Origin: Ipomoea triloba | Taxonomy: Eukaryota > Streptophyta > Magnoliopsida > Solanales > Convolvulaceae | NCBI RefSeq assembly: GCF_003576645.1 | Contig: NC_044924.1 | Location: forward strand, 22,585,356 to 22,649,355 | Direction: 5' to 3' | DNA: 64,000 nt | In this document: positions 60,959-64,000 of the stretch, one piece after another | Numbering within the stretch: position 1 is the stretch's first letter | Layout of the letters: each line of letters begins with the position of its first letter | Notes under the pieces: model-generated | The model's input: only the letters and a program-made list of their open reading frames with translations | What the model was told of the DNA's origin: nothing | Databases searched by the model: none | Position numbers and translations under genes: made by a program

Positions 60959-61170
60959 TCGACCTGTTGGCTGAATACCTAGAAAGCAAGCACCAGGCAT
61001 TCTGGTATGCGCCCGCTAGGAACATGCGCCCAAAAAGAATGCATATTGCGTGGAGAGACACCACAAACAGCATTGATTCCGGAGTGCTAGCGATGCGGCA
61101 TATGGAATCCTACACCGGCCAAGATTGCAACGAGTGGAATTGTGGTCTTCAAAGAGGGAATGCCAAATAA
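60959..61170 (+). pseudogene. Ulp1/C48-like protease C-terminal exon, catalytic Cys replaced
   Basis: After the AG acceptor the frame reads DLLAEYLESKHQAF, then MHIAWRDTTNSIDSGVLAM and RHMESYTG, and ends at a TAA shortly after ECGL-like WNCGLQRGNAK. Downstream, in another frame, MHNILLSEVNGH resembles the family end. Plant Ulp1-like proteins have DCGVYAMRHMETY here. The nucleophile Cys is Ser (TCC), so no protease activity is expected. It may derive from a MULE or from a plant Ulp1-like gene. Confidence 0.65.
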
Positions 61171-62319
61171 GTACCCAACCTATGCAAACGGTTCATGCAC
61201 AACATCCTTCTGAGCGAGGTTAACGGTCACATGCACACTATTGCAAAATGCGTTGGGCAGTACGACCACCAACGATTAGCAGATATTAGTAGATGATCAG
61301 TTCAATCCCCACAATAACAACTAGGCAATCTGGGAGTGCACTCGACAATAATTTACACACTAATTTCAGCTAGAAACTACTGAAACGCGTTACAAATGTT
61401 TATGTAGATTACAACATGACCTTAACAATTTGTCAATACCCTTTAGAAAATGGAAAGTCATGCTGTAGAGGACAGGAATTTATTATTATGACAAATAAGT
61501 ATGAATGGAGCATTTACTTGGTGCATTGTGTGGTAGCATAAAATTTATGGAAACGAGACAGATAGCAAAATGATGAGACTAATTACCTTTTCTATTGGTT
61601 TCTCCTAGATGGTAAGGGCACAATCCAAGTATTAAGAGATAATAATCTGTCAATGGTATGGCATTCTTAACTTGTGCACTATCAGAGCAATGAACTTCAT
61701 TAATGAAATTACAAGCCAAATGAGTGGGAACCAAGATTTAATTGCCTTCGAGACTAAAAATTCTGACAAACCCACACATCCTTTCGCCTTTAAATCAAAC
61801 AAAATAAAAACCCCACAAACATACTCCATCCCAACTCCAATCAAAATGTGCAAACCTAAAACCCACTAATAAAAATGCTCTATAACTTTACTAAGACGTA
61901 TATAAAATGAGATATCTAAAATGTAGCAATGTAAAAAAATAAAAGCAACGTTTCACAAAATTTAAGAAGCATAAAAAAAAAAAGCATTGCAACATTTGAC
62001 TAGTAGAGTACGCCATGCAATGCAAATAACTAGTTTCATGTACTGATGTTAAAAAACATCACAACATTATTCATGGCCTACCAACACAACTTCTCTAAAA
62101 CAATGACAGGATTAATCAAGAGCACTCAACTTCCTTTAAAAGAAAATTACGGGTGTAATGCCCAAACCTTTTGCATCTCACGACAACAGGGCCCATAGGG
62201 AAAGCATGGAGATGTTGACGGAGAGAAAAGTGAGACTTAAGGTTGCCAAGTCGATCTACCGTTCGTGGCAAAGATACTCAGATCACTATCACGGCCTTTA
62301 GCGACGAAGAGCCATCAAG
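61171..62319. other. no intact gene seen
   Basis: Mixed composition, AT-rich toward 61900-62000. Short frames near 61650-61870 have no recognised domain. Confidence 0.4.
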
Positions 62320-62529
62320 TGATGTCTGACGGAATATGCACTAGCGGAGTAACAAAGCAGAGATGAAGAAAGGTGTTTAACTGTTTATTATTGAATGAAG
62401 AAATGAACCAGTACAGAATGCAGAACACAGTACAGTTGGTACAGAATATATATACAAGAAGTGGGAAGTGTAAATGTACATAAAAGCCCTTGGATATTTT
62501 CCTAACAGTAGCTACTTCATCCTCCAACA
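62320..62529 (-). mobile_element. copia LTR, minus strand
   Basis: On the minus strand the polypurine tract CCGGGGGG (62530-62537) is followed by TGTTGGAGGATGAAG and about 200 bases with a TATA-like TATATATATTC and TTGTTACTCCGC. The outer end and target duplication were not resolved. Confidence 0.65.
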
Positions 62530-62537
62530 CCCCCCGG

Positions 62538-62650
62538 TAAGCTGGAGCACGCAAATTTGTATGCCCAGCTTAGAGTGCAAAAGAGAACACCACTGCAGCT
62601 AGTTGATATAATTCATTGGAATGCCTCAACAACAAACTGATCCTTGTGAT
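62538..62650 (-). pseudogene. copia polyprotein C-terminal remnant
   Basis: The minus strand just before the polypurine tract reads LHSKLGIQI and, one frame over, RAPAYRGVLE. This recalls the copia terminal motif SKLGILNLHAPACGGV. Frames differ between the parts, so it is decayed. Confidence 0.5.
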
Positions 62651-62791
62651 GCCTTGTCATTATTCTTTGTCCTCAACTGCAATATTGAACCTCCATAACA
62701 GCCTCTTTTACTGCTTAGAAGGTGGAACCTCAATTCATGCACTAACCATACTGTGTCGGCTTCGTAGCTAGAATCCAGATTAGCAACAGAG

Positions 62792-64000
62792 CTATTTAAA
62801 ACTGCTTGTCTCTGAACCTACAGGTTGATCATTCTGAGAGATCTCCCCATCTTGTTGCCCATCAAATTCAGAACAGATTGGTTCACCACTGTTATCATTA
62901 TAACTACAATATAATCCATCTGCAGCAAATTGATTCACCAATGTTATCAACACACTATATCTATCTTCCATGACACCATTCAAGGCATCGTGCAAACTCC
63001 TTTGAATTTCATCATCAAGACCTAAAATAGTGGTATCAACCTTGATGTCCACATCTTTAAAACACTCATAGCCAGGAACCTTTACTACAACAATTTTTAG
63101 TGACCCTCTCAATTTGTTAACAACTAGAGTTGCAAGAGGTTCCTGTTCTATGTCTTCTGCAACTACTATAATGGGGCATCCTCCCCTAATTGCTTCTTCC
63201 AGGACATTAACTAGATCCCCTGCATTTTTTATTTTCTTCTCAACCAGAAGTAGCTTGCAAATTTCATATTCAACAACCATCTTCTCATTATCATTAACAA
63301 AGTAAGGGAAGATGTGGCCACGGTCAAACTGCATGCCTTCCAAGACATAAAGATTATTACTCAGTATGAGCTCCTCTAGCTTATGAGATTCTAGGAGATC
63401 ACTCCAATTAGCATCATGAAACTCTTTAGTGACTTCAGAAACCTTTTCCACTACATGCTTCCATACATCAATCTCAACTCTTACTTTTGCCAAATTTGGC
63501 TCTGTTCTATGAATAATTGTAGAACCTAGGGCAATCTCCCTCCCAATTGGTTCACAAATTGCAGCAATCCTATCAAATTTAAACAAATGAATAGGTAGAA
63601 AAGGCAATTGAATCCATACCACGGCTAATGGTGAATCCTCCTTTGCGTACCACTTCGACGTCCACAAGGAGAACCAAACACGGACTCCATCCATGGAAAC
63701 CAGACATCTCCACTCCCTTGCATCAATTTTGACTATTGGAACCTGTTGACCGCCTCGCACCAGCCTGACGCGAGACCGATCTGCTTGATTCTCGCCCAGA
63801 TCGCCTCCAACTGCTTGATCGGTCCTAGATTTGCGGCGACTACGGACTTTATTCACCGCCTTGAGCTTCTCATCATCATCTAGATCTTTGTCTAACTTCT
63901 TAACGAACACTGTGCTCGTGCTTTCCACGGATCTGCTCCGGGAACTACAACTGAAGGCTATAAACCGGAGATTAATGAACACTCTGTCCGAAATCTTCAC
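62792..64000 (-). CDS. chimeric frame: DUF4283-like plus chaperonin-60-beta-like, 5' cut by window
   Basis: About 402 codons are open from the right window edge to a stop at 62792-62794; the true start lies outside. Residues about 20-90 (counted from the edge) are basic and Ser/Arg-rich. Residues 100-180 (63461-63703) resemble DUF4283 of plant LINE ORF1 or zinc-knuckle proteins (VWFSLWTSKWYAKEDSPLAV, WIQLPFLPIHLF). Residues 219-311 (63068-63346) match the apical domain of the chloroplast chaperonin 60 beta subunit (EGMQFDRGHIFPYFV, AEDIEQEPLATLVVNKLRGS, LKIVVVKVPGYE). The rest is unassigned. A copia 3' end lies downstream on the same strand. It may be a transposon-made chimera; whether it is expressed is unknown. 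Confidence 0.6.
   Translation of the reverse strand: MKISDRVFINLRFIAFSCSSRSRSVESTSTVFVKKLDKDLDDDEKLKAVNKVRSRRKSRTDQAVGGDLGENQADRSRVRLVRGGQQVPIVKIDAREWRCLVSMDGVRVWFSLWTSKWYAKEDSPLAVVWIQLPFLPIHLFKFDRIAAICEPIGREIALGSTIIHRTEPNLAKVRVEIDVWKHVVEKVSEVTKEFHDANWSDLLESHKLEELILSNNLYVLEGMQFDRGHIFPYFVNDNEKMVVEYEICKLLLVEKKIKNAGDLVNVLEEAIRGGCPIIVVAEDIEQEPLATLVVNKLRGSLKIVVVKVPGYECFKDVDIKVDTTILGLDDEIQRSLHDALNGVMEDRYSVLITLVNQFAADGLYCSYNDNSGEPICSEFDGQQDGEISQNDQPVGSETSSFK

Overview
This is repeat-saturated nuclear DNA from a flowering plant, most likely an asterid dicot. That placing is inference: it rests on plant transposon families, spliced GT-AG introns and the look of the retrotransposon proteins. One host gene looks intact: a seven-exon sesquiterpene synthase (TPS-a type) on the minus strand, 20035-25895. 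Almost everything else is mobile DNA or fragments of it.

Layout. 1-2.2 kb: a copia gag scrap, a compound microsatellite, a unique-looking stretch with two G-boxes, and a SINE. 2.2-6.5 kb: a Pack-MULE (9-bp target duplication) carrying fragments of an acyl-activating enzyme and a UGT90-like glycosyltransferase. It was later split by a 3.0-kb CACTA element (TSD GGA) that itself holds exon-like segments. The Pack-MULE sits in a repeat whose uninterrupted copy lies at 49.2-50.5 kb. 6.5-13 kb: SINEs, a CTTAAG-rich minisatellite, the 3' end of a Sirevirus-like copia, a rearranged Cassandra TRIM with 5S rRNA-like LTRs, and a copia RNase H fragment. 13.3-19.7 kb: two MITEs, a GAAACTGTAG-repeat element holding a solo LTR, and a near-complete but dead copia (LTRs 157 bp, TSD GATCC) with a CACTA remnant in its reverse transcriptase. 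20-26 kb: the terpene synthase gene. Its first intron holds about 836 bp of perfect (AT)n and its sixth intron a Stowaway MITE. 26-32 kb: an orphan copy of the terpene synthase promoter, palindromes, and two Helitron 3' ends.

32.6-46.2 kb is a large CACTA element on the minus strand. It has a broken TNP2 transposase, a second gene ending in a Ulp1/C48 protease domain, minisatellites, and subterminal ACGACGTCGG palindromes. Its interior contains near-identical 1.6-2.1 kb blocks abutting single N characters, so part of its length is probably an assembly artefact. 47.9-49.2 kb: a degenerate copia. 50.6-58.8 kb: a minus-strand copia (TSD GATCA) whose right LTR was split by a 3.56-kb Helitron-like insertion. 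59-64 kb: a GC-rich 98-bp duplication, an Ulp1-like exon with Ser in place of the catalytic Cys, a copia LTR, and an open frame, cut by the window edge, that joins a DUF4283-like segment to a chloroplast chaperonin-60-beta-like segment.

Nothing here forms a pathway. The terpene synthase would act alone in the cytosol on farnesyl diphosphate. The transposon proteins are all broken or incomplete. The most notable content is repeated gene-fragment capture and nested insertions, several of which can be proved from paired empty and filled sites inside the same window.
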